From Actinomycetota bacterium (GTDB taxonomy: Bacteria; Actinomycetota; Actinomycetes; Actinomycetales; Cellulomonadaceae): DNA of 13,849 nt. Of the stretch, positions 1-8,883 are shown one piece after another. The stretch lies in assembly GCA_018898235.1 (NCBI GenBank), contig JAHIJU010000371.1:1-13849 (forward strand), given 5' to 3'. The notes under the pieces were generated by a model that saw only the letters and a list, made by a program, of their open reading frames with translations, was not told the DNA's origin and searched no databases. Each line of letters opens with the position of its first letter. Position 1 is the stretch's first letter. The translations under genes were made by a program, and so were the position numbers.

Positions 1-647
1 ACACCGACACCACCGCCAGCACCGACGGGTACCACCGGCTCACCGGCCGGGGCACCGCCTACGTCCTGGTCAACGGCCACGCGCCCGGGGTCGACGCACC
101 GTCGCTGTCCACCGACGACGACGTCGCGGTCGAGCAGGCGATCGCCCACCTCACCTCGCTGGGCCATCGTCGGATCGGCCTGGCCGTCGGCCCCCTCCGC
201 TACGTCCCGGCACAGCGCAAGCGTGACGCGTTCGTCGCCCGGCTCACGGGCCTCGGCGACCCGGCCGCCGACACGCACGTCAGGTCCACGCTGTTCACCG
301 TCGAAGGTGGGCACCAGGCGGCCGCGGCGCTGCTGGACAGCGGGCACACCGCCATCGTCTGCGGATCCGACCTCATGGCGCTCGGCGCCATCCGGGCGGC
401 ACGCTCCCGCGGCCTGCGGGTACCCCAGGACGTCTCGGTCGTCGGGTTCGACGACTCACCGCTCGTCGCCTTCAGCGACCCGCCGCTCACAACCGTGCGC
501 CAACCCGTCGCCGCACTCGGCCGGGCGGCCGTCAACGCCCTCCTCGCCGAGATCGCCGGCACACCGGTGGCCCGCGGCGAGCTGCTGTTCGCACCCGAGC
601 TCGTCGTCCGCGGCTCCACCGGCCCGGCGCCTGATGCTGCCGCCTGA
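1..647 (+). CDS. LacI-family transcriptional regulator, C-terminal part (5' end outside window)
   Basis: The open frame enters from the left edge (first full codon at base 3) and ends at TGA 645-647, leaving 214 visible residues. These form the periplasmic-binding-protein-like effector domain of LacI/GalR regulators. Visible family signatures are a strand ending VNG, the helix-strand HLTSLGHRRIGL, the DLMALGAIRAARSRGLRVPQ segment, VSVVGFDDSPL, and the hinge-return PPLTTVRQPVAALG. The N-terminal helix-turn-helix that binds the operator lies outside the window. Family members bind a sugar in this domain and release or grip operators in response. The gene sits 33 bases before an alpha-glucosidase on the same strand, so control of an alpha-glucoside operon is likely (inference). 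Neither the ligand nor whether it is a repressor can be read from what is visible. Confidence 0.93.
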   Translation, partial: TDTTASTDGYHRLTGRGTAYVLVNGHAPGVDAPSLSTDDDVAVEQAIAHLTSLGHRRIGLAVGPLRYVPAQRKRDAFVARLTGLGDPAADTHVRSTLFTVEGGHQAAAALLDSGHTAIVCGSDLMALGAIRAARSRGLRVPQDVSVVGFDDSPLVAFSDPPLTTVRQPVAALGRAAVNALLAEIAGTPVARGELLFAPELVVRGSTGPAPDAAA

Positions 648-667
648 CCCCACCGCACCCCCACCCC

Positions 668-673
668 GGAAGG
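668..673 (+). promoter_or_regulatory. Ribosome binding site of the alpha-glucosidase gene
   Basis: GGAAGG lies 7 bases before ATG 681 and supports that start. The gap from the regulator stop (648-680) shows no recognisable promoter, so co-transcription with the regulator gene is plausible. Confidence 0.6.
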
Positions 674-680
674 CCCCCGA

Positions 681-2387
681 ATGACCGCCACCCCCGCGCG
701 CGAGCGCACCGTGCACCAGGCCGACGCCGTCGACGGACCGTGGTGGCGCCATGCGGTGATCTACCAGGTGTACCCGCGCTCCTTCGCCGACTCGGACGGC
801 GACGGCATCGGCGACCTGCCCGGCATCACCGCGCGCCTCGACCACCTCGTCGACCTCGGCGTGGACGCCCTGTGGCTGTCGCCCTTCTACGTCTCGCCGC
901 AGGCCGACGCCGGGTACGACGTGGCCGACTACCGCGACGTGGACCCGGTGTTCGGCACGCTGGACGACATCGACGCGTTGCTGGACAAGGCCCACCGGCT
1001 CGGGCTGCGGGTCGTCGTCGACCTGGTGCCGAACCACACCTCCGATGAGCACCTCTGGTTCGCCGCCGCCCGCGCCGCGGCACCGGGTTCACCCGAACGC
1101 GCCCGCTACCTGTTCCGCGACGGACGGGGCCGGCACGGGGAGCTGCCGCCGAACAACTGGACGTCCATGTTCGGCGGCCCCGCGTGGACCCGCATCACCG
1201 AGGCGGACGGGCGCCCGGGCCAGTGGTACCTGCACCTGTTCGACACCAAGCAGCCGGACCTGGACTGGTCCAACCCGCAGGTGCGCACCGAGTTCGAGGA
1301 CGTGCTGCGGTTCTGGCTGGACCGCGGCGTCGACGGCTTCCGGGTCGACGTCGCGCACGGACTGGTCAAGGCCGACGGACTGCCGGACTGGGCGGGCGTC
1401 GTCACGATGATCGACGGGTCCGACCCGGTGGACGGCGGCGCCGCCCCCCACGGGCGCACCAGCCCGATGTTCGACCAGGACGGCGTCCACGAGGTCTACC
1501 GCGCCTGGCGCACCGTGCTCGACTCGTACCCCGGGGACCGCGCGATGGTCGCCGAGGCCTGGGTCGAACCGCTCGAACGCCTGGCCCGGTACGTGCGGCC
1601 CGACGAGATGCACCAGGCGTTCAACTTCTCGTTCCTGTCGGCCGGCTGGGACCCGGCCGCGCTGCGCTCGGTGATCGACCGGTCGTTCGCCGCCAACGAC
1701 ACCGTCGGCGCCCCGACGACCTGGGTGCTGTCGAACCACGACGTCGTCCGCCACGCCTCCCGGCTCGGGCTGTCCGACCCGACGCGACGGCCGAACGGCA
1801 TCGGCGACGGCGACGAGCAGCCCGATGCCGAGCTCGGCCTGCGCCGCGCGCGCGCCGCCAGCCTCCTGGTGCTCGCCCTGCCCGGGTCCGCCTACCTGTA
1901 CCAGGGCGAGGAGCTCGGGCTGCCGGAGCACACCGCCCTGCCCGACGAGCTGCGCCAAGACCCGACCTACACCCGCAGCGGCGGGGCCGAACGGGGCCGC
2001 GACGGGTGCCGCGTACCGCTGCCGTGGCAGCAGGACGCACCGGCATTCGGCTTCTCCCCGAACGGCGCCAGCTGGCTGCCGCAGCCCGCCGGGTGGCGCG
2101 AGTTCACGGTCGACGCCCAGCGCGGACGACCGGGGTCGACCTACGAGACGTACCGCAGCGCGCTCAGGCTGCGCCGCCAGCACCAGCTGGCCGCCGGCGA
2201 CCTCACCTGGCTCCCGTCCGACCCGGAGGTGCTCACGTTCACCAACGGGCGTGTGCTGGTGGTCACCACCATGGGGTCGGCCGCCGTGCAGCTGCCGCCG
2301 GGCGCCCGGGTGCTGATCTCCTCCGACACCTCGCAGACCGGTGACGTCGTCGCTCCCGACACCACCGTGTGGGCCCTGCTGGACTGA
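681..2387 (+). CDS. GH13 alpha-glucosidase (oligo-1,6-glucosidase / maltase type)
   Basis: This 568-residue protein is a typical full-length GH13 exo-alpha-glucosidase. It should hydrolyse terminal alpha-glucosidic bonds of maltose- or isomaltose-type oligosaccharides, probably in the cytoplasm because no signal peptide is seen. Motifs in order: a start IYQVYPRSFADSDGDGIGDL (about 27-46) with the Asp-rich calcium loop of this group; conserved region I DLVPNHT (114-120); region II GFRVDVAH with nucleophile Asp223; region III VAEAW with acid/base Glu292; region IV SNHD with Asp354. A C-terminal beta domain follows (about 490-568). All three catalytic carboxylates are present. The preceding LacI-type gene and likely co-transcription suggest sugar-inducible expression. 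The exact substrate (maltose, isomaltose, trehalulose, sucrose) cannot be decided from sequence alone. The 3' end faces the dus gene across 52 bases. Confidence 0.95.
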   Translation: MTATPARERTVHQADAVDGPWWRHAVIYQVYPRSFADSDGDGIGDLPGITARLDHLVDLGVDALWLSPFYVSPQADAGYDVADYRDVDPVFGTLDDIDALLDKAHRLGLRVVVDLVPNHTSDEHLWFAAARAAAPGSPERARYLFRDGRGRHGELPPNNWTSMFGGPAWTRITEADGRPGQWYLHLFDTKQPDLDWSNPQVRTEFEDVLRFWLDRGVDGFRVDVAHGLVKADGLPDWAGVVTMIDGSDPVDGGAAPHGRTSPMFDQDGVHEVYRAWRTVLDSYPGDRAMVAEAWVEPLERLARYVRPDEMHQAFNFSFLSAGWDPAALRSVIDRSFAANDTVGAPTTWVLSNHDVVRHASRLGLSDPTRRPNGIGDGDEQPDAELGLRRARAASLLVLALPGSAYLYQGEELGLPEHTALPDELRQDPTYTRSGGAERGRDGCRVPLPWQQDAPAFGFSPNGASWLPQPAGWREFTVDAQRGRPGSTYETYRSALRLRRQHQLAAGDLTWLPSDPEVLTFTNGRVLVVTTMGSAAVQLPPGARVLISSDTSQTGDVVAPDTTVWALLD

Positions 2388-2399
2388 TCGGCGGTCGAA

Positions 2400-2430
2400 G
2401 CCCCGCCCCGGCCACCGACAGCGGGCGGGC
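2400..2430. terminator. Possible bidirectional hairpin between convergent genes
   Basis: GCCC-C-GCCC (2400-2408) can pair with GGGCGGGC (2423-2430), giving 8 GC pairs with one bulged C and a 14-base loop. The right arm could instead pair with CCGCCCG at 2444-2450, inside the end of the dus gene. The site lies between the convergent alpha-glucosidase and dus genes, as expected for a terminator. No T-tract follows on either strand, and chance pairing is common in DNA this GC-rich, so the call is weak. Confidence 0.3.
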
Positions 2431-2439
2431 GCCGGCGGG

Positions 2440-3612
2440 TCAGCCGCCCGAGACCGAGAGCTCGGCCTGCGCCAGCTCCGCGCGGAACTGGGCGGACAGC
2501 TCACGGGAGTCGAGCCAGCCGTCCGGCACGGCGGGCCGCTTCGGCGACCCCGCGCGCCCGCGCGGCCCCTCGGCGGGCTCGCCCGGGTACGGCTGGTCGA
2601 GGTCGAGCTCGCCCAGCAGATCGTCGAGCTCGACGAGCGTGGACACCATCGCCATCCGGGCCCGCAGCGCAGAGCCGACGACGTACCCCTTGAGGTACCA
2701 CGCCATGTGCTTGCGCATCTCGCGCAGCGCCTTCTCCTGGCTCGGGAACACCTCGACCATGAGCTGGGCATGGCGTCGGATCGTCGCGGCCACCTCGCGC
2801 AGACCCGGGCGCACCCGCACGTCCGACCCGGCGAACGCCGCGGCCAGATCGGCGAAGAGCCACGGCCGGCCCTGGCAGCCGCGACCGACCACGACGCCGT
2901 CGCACCCGGTCTGTGCCACCATCGCCAGGGCGTCCTCCGCCGACCAGATGTCACCGTTGCCGAGCACCGGGATATCGGTCACGGCCTGCTTGAGCCGGGC
3001 GATCGACTCCCAGTCCGCCGTGCCCGAGTAGTAGTCGGCCGCCGTGCGGGCGTGCAGCGCCACCGCCGCCACCCCGCAGTCCTGGGCGCGCAACCCGGCC
3101 TCGACGTACGTGAGGTGGTCGTCGTCGACGCCCTTGCGCATCTTGACCGTGACCGGCACGCCGACCGGTGCGGCGGCGGTGACCGCGGACTGCACGATCG
3201 CCGCGAACAGGTCCCGCTTCCAGGGCAGCACCGCTCCCCCGCCCTTGCGCGTCACCTTGGGCACCGGGCAGCCGAAGTTGAGGTCGACATGGTCGGCCAG
3301 CCCCTGCTCGACCAGCATCCGCACCGCGGCGCCCACGGTCGCCGGGTCGACCCCGTAGACCTGCACGGACCTCGGCTGCTCGTCCGGGGTGAACGTGATG
3401 ATCCGCAGCGCCTCGGGGTTGTGCTCCACGAGCGCACGGCTCGTGACCATCTCGGCCACGTACAGGCCGGCACCCTGCTCCCGGCACAGCCGCCGGAACG
3501 CGGCGTTCGTCACCCCCGCCATCGGCGCGAGCACCACCGGCGTGGTGGCCACCAGCGGTCCGATCCGCAGCGGTGGTAGCACGGCACCGGGGCCCGGGGC
3601 AGTCGTCGTCAC
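2440..3612 (-). CDS. dus: tRNA-dihydrouridine synthase (DusB-like)
   Basis: This 390-residue flavoenzyme reduces uridines in the tRNA D-loop to dihydrouridine using FMN and NADPH. Family motifs: APMAGVTNAAFRRL (29-42), the FMN-barrel start; VQVYG (84-88); DLNFGCPVPKV (110-120) with catalytic Cys115; VKMRKG (156-161); LHART with His187; NGDIW (219-223); and GRGCQGRPW (243-251) for FMN phosphate binding. A helical tRNA-binding domain follows from about 270, and the tail PKRP...DGWLDS looks like the usual actinobacterial extension. The start is taken as GTG 3612 because the protein then begins just before the conserved LPPLRIGP segment. GTG 3630 is an alternative, and neither has a clear ribosome binding site. 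It lies 34 bases after the response regulator on the same strand, so read-through from that operon is possible. Which tRNA positions it modifies is not certain. Confidence 0.95.
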   Translation of the reverse strand: MTTTAPGPGAVLPPLRIGPLVATTPVVLAPMAGVTNAAFRRLCREQGAGLYVAEMVTSRALVEHNPEALRIITFTPDEQPRSVQVYGVDPATVGAAVRMLVEQGLADHVDLNFGCPVPKVTRKGGGAVLPWKRDLFAAIVQSAVTAAAPVGVPVTVKMRKGVDDDHLTYVEAGLRAQDCGVAAVALHARTAADYYSGTADWESIARLKQAVTDIPVLGNGDIWSAEDALAMVAQTGCDGVVVGRGCQGRPWLFADLAAAFAGSDVRVRPGLREVAATIRRHAQLMVEVFPSQEKALREMRKHMAWYLKGYVVGSALRARMAMVSTLVELDDLLGELDLDQPYPGEPAEGPRGRAGSPKRPAVPDGWLDSRELSAQFRAELAQAELSVSGG

Positions 3613-3646
3613 CGCACCATTGTCCGGCACGGCGGCCAGGCCCCGC

Positions 3647-4267
3647 TCAGCGCAGCAGCCACCCGTTCTCGGCCGCGATGCGGCCGGCCTCCGCCCGGGT
3701 CCGCGCCCCCGTCTTTCCGATGGCCGCCGACAGGTAGTTGCGGACCGTCCCCTCGGACAGGTAGGTGCCGCGCGCGATGTCGGCCACCGTCCCCCCATCG
3801 GCCGCGGCCCGCAGCACATCCTGCTCACGCGCCGTGAGCGGGTTCGCCCCGACGGCCAGGGTCGCGACCGCGAGGTCGGGGTCCACGACCCGCAGCCCGG
3901 CGTGCACCCGCCGGACGGCATCGGCCAGCTGCTCGGCCGGGGTGTCCTTCACGAGGAACCCGCTGGCACCGGCCTCCAGGGCGCGGCGCAGGTACCCGGG
4001 CCGGCCGAACGTCGTCACGATGAGCGAGCGGCAACCGGGCAGCTCGGCGCGCAGGGCGGCAGCCGCGCCGATCCCGTCCAGCCCCGGCATCTCCACGTCG
4101 AGGAGTGCGACCTGCGCACCGGCCGCGCGCGCTGCAGCCACCACCTCGTCCCCGCGGCCGACCTGCGCCACCACCTCCAGGTCGTGTTCGAGGTCCAGCA
4201 GGGCCGCCAGGGCACCGCGGACCAGGGCCTGGTCGTCGGCCAGCAGCAGCCGGATCGACTGGTTCAT
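3647..4267 (-). CDS. NarL/LuxR-family response regulator
   Basis: This 206-residue protein is a standard two-domain response regulator. The receiver domain (about 4-120) has the acidic pair Asp11/Asp12, phospho-acceptor Asp57 in LLDVEMPG, the switch threonine in VTTFG (85/86) and Lys107 in FLVKDTP. A linker leads to a LuxR-type helix-turn-helix (about 142-200) with LTAREQDVLR and YLSEGTVRNYLS. It most resembles DesR/YvfU-type regulators. The start ATG 4267 is supported by a strong ribosome binding site. It follows the cognate kinase gene by 25 bases, so the two form a two-component pair. By analogy with yvfTU and linearmycin-type modules it probably activates the adjacent ABC transporter genes. 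The inverted repeat at 7351-7384 is a candidate binding site (inference). Confidence 0.95.
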   Translation of the reverse strand: MNQSIRLLLADDQALVRGALAALLDLEHDLEVVAQVGRGDEVVAAARAAGAQVALLDVEMPGLDGIGAAAALRAELPGCRSLIVTTFGRPGYLRRALEAGASGFLVKDTPAEQLADAVRRVHAGLRVVDPDLAVATLAVGANPLTAREQDVLRAAADGGTVADIARGTYLSEGTVRNYLSAAIGKTGARTRAEAGRIAAENGWLLR

Positions 4268-4274
4268 CGCCCTG

Positions 4275-4283
4275 CCTCTTCCT
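4275..4283 (-). promoter_or_regulatory. Ribosome binding site of the response regulator
   Basis: On the minus strand AGGAAGAGG lies 7 bases before ATG 4267. This fixes the start against longer in-frame reading upstream, which would overlap the kinase gene. Confidence 0.7.
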
Positions 4284-4292
4284 GCATCGTCG

Positions 4293-5543
4293 TCATCGGA
4301 CAGCACCCGCGCGCACCGTGAGCCGGTACCCGCCGCCGGGCACGCCGCCGGACTCCACGCTGGCCCCCACCGCACGGGCGCGTTCGGCCAGACCCGGCAG
4401 CCCGTTGCCGCCGCCGGCATCCTGAGGTCCCGGCCCGGGGCTGTCCGTCCCCCTCGGTCCGGTCCCGGGCCGTCCCGGCGCGGCCTGGTCCGTCCGGGCA
4501 CGCCCGTCCCCGGGCCGCCCGGCGGCACCCGAGGTCGGGCCACGTCCGTCGTCCTCGACGACCAGGCAGTCCGCGGTCATCGTGATGAGCACGTTCGAGG
4601 CGGCCGAGTGGCGCAGCACGTTGGTCACGCCCTCACGGACGGCCCACGCGAACAACGGGCGCAACCGTTCGGGCACCTCATCGGCCACCGTCGGAACCTG
4701 GGCCTCGATCCCGGCGCTGTCGAGCGCGTGCCGGGCACCGGCCAGCTCCCCGGCCAAGGTCACGTCCCGTGTCGCCGTCACCATCGCGCGCACGTCCGCC
4801 AGCGCCGTGCGGGCCAGCGCCTGCACCTGCGCGATCTCGTCGCGGGCCCGGGGCGGGTCGACCTCGACCAGGCGGCCGGCCAGCTCGGCCTTGACCGCCA
4901 CCACGGTGAGGGTGTGCCCGAGGATGTCGTGCATGTCCCGGGCGATCCGCTCGCGCTCGCGGTCCACGGCGAGCACCGCGACCTGGTCCTGCGCCTCACG
5001 CAGGTCCCGGTTGGCGGACATCAGACTGGTGAAGCCGACCATGGCCGAGGACGCGAGCGCGAGCGACAGCGCGAGGTCGTCGAAGGTCTGCCAGCCCGGG
5101 ACCACCCGCGGGACGACGAACACCGCGGCCAGCGCCACCAGCACGACCGCGATCGCCTGCCGGAACGGGCGCGTGAGGATCGCCGACACCGCCAGGAAGA
5201 TGAGACCCACGAGCGCCACCTGGTGCGCCGCCAGACCGGCGAGGGCCACGCAGACCGCCTGGGTGGCCAGTGCCGGCCATGCCCATCGCCAGCCCCCATG
5301 GCGGCGCCGTCTGCGCTGGGAGCCCCCGAGGGCCGTCACCAGGAACACGGCGGCCTGACCCGCGACGGCAGCCAGCGAGATCGTGCGCGCCGCCCCCGGT
5401 GCCGCCTCCCAGGCCGCCTGCCAGGGCTGGAGGAGGAAGAGCACCCACACCGCCCCGAGCAGGGGGCCGACCACGCGCATCGCCGGCCGGCGCTCCCCGT
5501 CCGCCCACAAGGCGCCGGACGGGGAGCGATCTGCGGCGGACAT
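4293..5543 (-). CDS. Sensor histidine kinase, HisKA_3 / DesK-YvfT type
   Basis: This 416-residue membrane kinase has about five to six hydrophobic segments between residues 24 and 175 with very short loops, so it probably senses something within or at the membrane. The dimerisation/phospho-acceptor helix carries RERERIARDMHDILGH with His205, typical of HisKA_3. The ATP-binding domain shows the N-box REGVTNVLRHS (Asn308), the G1 box VVEDDGRG (about 328-335) and the G2 box GNGLPGLAERA (379-389). Between G1 and G2 lies a Gly/Pro/Arg-rich stretch of about 40 residues where most relatives have a short ATP lid. Start ATG 5543 lies 20 bases after the permease stop; its ribosome binding site is poor. 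Met22 (ATG 5480), preceded by GGGGAG, is an alternative start that would keep all membrane segments. It pairs with the downstream response regulator. Confidence 0.94.
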   Translation of the reverse strand: MSAADRSPSGALWADGERRPAMRVVGPLLGAVWVLFLLQPWQAAWEAAPGAARTISLAAVAGQAAVFLVTALGGSQRRRRRHGGWRWAWPALATQAVCVALAGLAAHQVALVGLIFLAVSAILTRPFRQAIAVVLVALAAVFVVPRVVPGWQTFDDLALSLALASSAMVGFTSLMSANRDLREAQDQVAVLAVDRERERIARDMHDILGHTLTVVAVKAELAGRLVEVDPPRARDEIAQVQALARTALADVRAMVTATRDVTLAGELAGARHALDSAGIEAQVPTVADEVPERLRPLFAWAVREGVTNVLRHSAASNVLITMTADCLVVEDDGRGPTSGAAGRPGDGRARTDQAAPGRPGTGPRGTDSPGPGPQDAGGGNGLPGLAERARAVGASVESGGVPGGGYRLTVRAGAVR

Positions 5544-5563
5544 GGTCGCCACGCTAGCGATGC

Positions 5564-6349
5564 TCAGACACGTGCCGTGTCGCGGCGGAACCGCCACGCG
5601 GCGCCGGCGACGAACACCGCACCCCAGCCGATCACGTTGATGTAGGCCCACGCGCTCGGGCTCGTGCCGAGCAGGGGCGACCGGGTCAGCTCGGCCAGAC
5701 CGTAGGTCGGGATGAACTTCGCGATGGTGGCGAACACACCGCCGTCGATCGGCACGAACAACCCGCCGGCGAAGGCCAGCAGCGCCAGCACCGGCCCGAG
5801 GATCTGCATCACGTTCTCGGCCGGCAGGAGGTAGCCCATGAACAGCCCGAACGCCGCGAACACGGCCGAGCCGACCCAGGCCACCAGTGCGCCGAGCACC
5901 AGCGCCGACGCGCTGATCTGTGCCCCCGAGGCCAGCCCCACAGCGCAGGTGACCAGCACCGAGGCCAGCGCGAACACCAGCGCGCTCACCACCTTGGTGA
6001 GCACATAGGCGGCCGGCCGCAACGGGGTCAGCCGCAGCTGGCGGCTCCAGCCCTGCGCCCGTTCGACGCTGACCCCGGCCCCGCCGCTCGTGGTGGCCAG
6101 CATGGCGCCGTACAGGGCCATCGAGATCATCACGTAGGCGGTCACGTTGCCGTTGCCCACCGACTGCGTGCCGTAGGACGACTGGGTACCGAACAGCAGG
6201 AAGAACACCGGCGGCATGACGAGCGTGAAGATCACGGTCCGTCGGTTGCGCACCAGGCGGCGCAGCTCGGTGCGCAGGTAGACCGGCTGCCACAGGCTGG
6301 CACGGGGCGCGGTCGCCAGGGCCGGGACGGGCGGGTGGGTCGTGGTCAT
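5564..6349 (-). CDS. ABC-2 type transporter permease
   Basis: This 261-residue integral membrane protein has about six hydrophobic segments (near 37-54, 69-90, 113-141, 148-176, 178-200 and 232-252). The cytoplasmic N-terminus carries LRTELRRLVRNRRT, the coupling-type helix common in ABC-2 permeases. It forms the transmembrane half of an exporter with the ATPase just upstream. ATG 6349 overlaps the ATPase stop in ATGA, which indicates translational coupling; GGGAG lies 6 bases before the start. Relatives such as YvfS, LnrM/N and DrrB export lipophilic antibiotics or lipids, but the substrate here cannot be read from sequence. The kinase gene follows 20 bases later. Confidence 0.93.
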   Translation of the reverse strand: MTTTHPPVPALATAPRASLWQPVYLRTELRRLVRNRRTVIFTLVMPPVFFLLFGTQSSYGTQSVGNGNVTAYVMISMALYGAMLATTSGGAGVSVERAQGWSRQLRLTPLRPAAYVLTKVVSALVFALASVLVTCAVGLASGAQISASALVLGALVAWVGSAVFAAFGLFMGYLLPAENVMQILGPVLALLAFAGGLFVPIDGGVFATIAKFIPTYGLAELTRSPLLGTSPSAWAYINVIGWGAVFVAGAAWRFRRDTARV

Positions 6350-7302
6350 CGCAGGCTCCCGGTGGTGACGGCCGCGGACTCGGCGGCGGCGAGCACGGGC
6401 ACGTCGGAGGTGAGCGTGAGGAACGCCTCCTCCAGCCCGAGGGAGGTGATCTCCAGGTCATGGGCGCCCGCCGTGCTCAGCAGCACCCTGGCGAGGGCGT
6501 CGGAGGTCCGGGTGTGCAGCTGGACCCGGTCCCCGCGGTGCTCGACGCGGTCGACCCCCGGCAGGGCGGAGAGCTCGGCCACCGTCATCGGCGCATCGAG
6601 CACGGCCGACACGACCCGGCCCGAGGCGACCGCCCGCACCTGGGCCGCCGTGCCGTCGGCCACGACCCTGCCGCGGCTGAGCAGCACGATCCGGTCGGCG
6701 TAGGCATCCGCCTCCTCCAGGTAGTGGGTGGCGAACAGGATCGTGCGCCCCTGGGCGGCATCGGCCCGGATCGCGTTCCAGAAGTCCCGTCGGCCCGCCA
6801 CGTCCATCCCGGTGGTCGGCTCATCGAGGATGAGCAGGTCCGGGTCGGGCAGCAGCGCGAGGGCGAACCGCAACCGCTGCTGCTGCCCACCCGAGCACGA
6901 ACCGACCCGTCGATCCGCCGCATCGGCCAGCCCGGCACGCTCGATCGCCAGGCCCACCGCCGCCGAGGTGCCGTAGAAGGACGCCATGAGGTCGAGGGTC
7001 TCGCGCACCGTGAGGTCCTTGAGCAGGCCACCCGTCTGCATGACGGCGCTCACCCGGCCGCGCGCGATGGCCTCGGACGGTTCGTGGCCGAGCACGCGGA
7101 CCGTCCCGGAGTCGGGGACCGCCAGGCCGAGCACCATGTCGATCGTCGTGGTCTTGCCGGCGCCGTTCGGGCCGAGGAACGCCACGACCTCCCCGGGCCG
7201 CACGGCCAGGTCGAGGCCGTCGACGGCGCGGACGGTGCCGGCCGGGGTGCTGAAGCTCTTGTGCAGCCCTCGAAGGTCGAGAGCCAGGTCGTCAGTGGTC
7301 AT
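6346..7302 (-). CDS. ABC transporter ATP-binding protein (DrrA/YvfR-like exporter ATPase)
   Basis: This 318-residue ATPase powers the ABC-2 permease encoded next to it. Motifs: Walker A GPNGAGKT (44-51), Q-loop Gln89 in VMQTGGLL, signature CSGGQQQR (136-143), Walker B LLILDEPT (156-163) and switch His193 in FATHYLEE. The first signature residue is Cys instead of the usual Leu, a conservative departure. After about 225 comes the C-terminal extension typical of DrrA-like exporters, ending in ITSLGLEEAFLTLT. ATG 7302 gives the normal N-terminus LALDLRGLHKSF; GGCAGG 8 bases upstream is a modest ribosome binding site. It is the first gene of a four-gene module and is preceded by a perfect inverted repeat. 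Drug or peptide-antibiotic resistance is the usual role of such modules, but this is inference. Confidence 0.95.
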   Translation of the reverse strand: MTTDDLALDLRGLHKSFSTPAGTVRAVDGLDLAVRPGEVVAFLGPNGAGKTTTIDMVLGLAVPDSGTVRVLGHEPSEAIARGRVSAVMQTGGLLKDLTVRETLDLMASFYGTSAAVGLAIERAGLADAADRRVGSCSGGQQQRLRFALALLPDPDLLILDEPTTGMDVAGRRDFWNAIRADAAQGRTILFATHYLEEADAYADRIVLLSRGRVVADGTAAQVRAVASGRVVSAVLDAPMTVAELSALPGVDRVEHRGDRVQLHTRTSDALARVLLSTAGAHDLEITSLGLEEAFLTLTSDVPVLAAAESAAVTTGSLR

Positions 7303-7350
7303 GGCCCCAGCCTGCCGGGGCCGGGCCAGGCACACCGCCGACGGCCATCA

Positions 7351-7384
7351 CGGGTCGGCCATGACGGATGTCATGGCCGACCCG
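7351..7384. promoter_or_regulatory. Perfect 15-bp inverted repeat, candidate operator or glyS terminator hairpin
   Basis: The left arm CGGGTCGGCCATGAC (7351-7365) and right arm GTCATGGCCGACCCG (7370-7384) are exact reverse complements around the 4-base centre GGAT. The element begins 8 bases after the glyS stop and lies 48-82 bases before the ABC ATPase start, on the same strand order. As RNA it would make a very stable hairpin, but no U-tract follows. As DNA it is long enough for a dimeric regulator. A site for the module's own LuxR-type response regulator is an attractive but unproven reading. Confidence 0.6.
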
Positions 7385-7392
7385 CCGAACGG

Positions 7393-8778
<1,386 letters not shown>

Positions 8779-8788
8779 GGTCGGTCCA

Positions 8789-8793
8789 CTCCT
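8789..8793 (-). promoter_or_regulatory. Ribosome binding site of glyS
   Basis: AGGAG on the minus strand, 10 bases before GTG 8778, supports this GTG as the start codon. Confidence 0.6.
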
Positions 8794-8804
8794 GGGTCGA
8801 GGTT

Positions 8805-8850
8805 CCCCGCGGCTGGCGGTCGCGGGGTGAGCCCGGCCAGGCTACCGGGC
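8805..8850 (-). promoter_or_regulatory. Two adjacent hairpins in the glyS leader region
   Basis: CCCCGCG (8805-8811) pairs exactly with CGCGGGG (8821-8827) around a 9-base loop. GCCCGG (8831-8836) pairs exactly with CCGGGC (8845-8850) around an 8-base loop. Both lie before glyS, and the first is about 12 bases from its ribosome binding site. A T-box riboswitch was considered, but I find no T-box sequence or specifier loop. The rest of the 155-base gap 8779-8933 holds the palindrome and promoter of the divergent gene. Chance pairing is possible in DNA this GC-rich. Confidence 0.35.
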
Positions 8851-8883
8851 CCGAGGTGCCGGGTGCGTCGAGGGCTCCGCAAT

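Noticed and set aside
1089..2954. Minus-strand open frame of 621 codons across the alpha-glucosidase end
   Set aside because: It overlaps two well-supported genes, one antisense and one in another frame, and bridges their convergent ends without any domain.
4416..4532. Frameshift or CRISPR-like repeat in the kinase gene
   Set aside because: The frame stays open through the low-complexity segment and the G2 box follows correctly. There are no regular repeats with spacers.
4293..6461. Possible permease-kinase fusion of 722 codons
   Set aside because: The kinase frame simply lacks a stop upstream. The permease is encoded in a different frame with its own stop at 5564, so there are two separate proteins.
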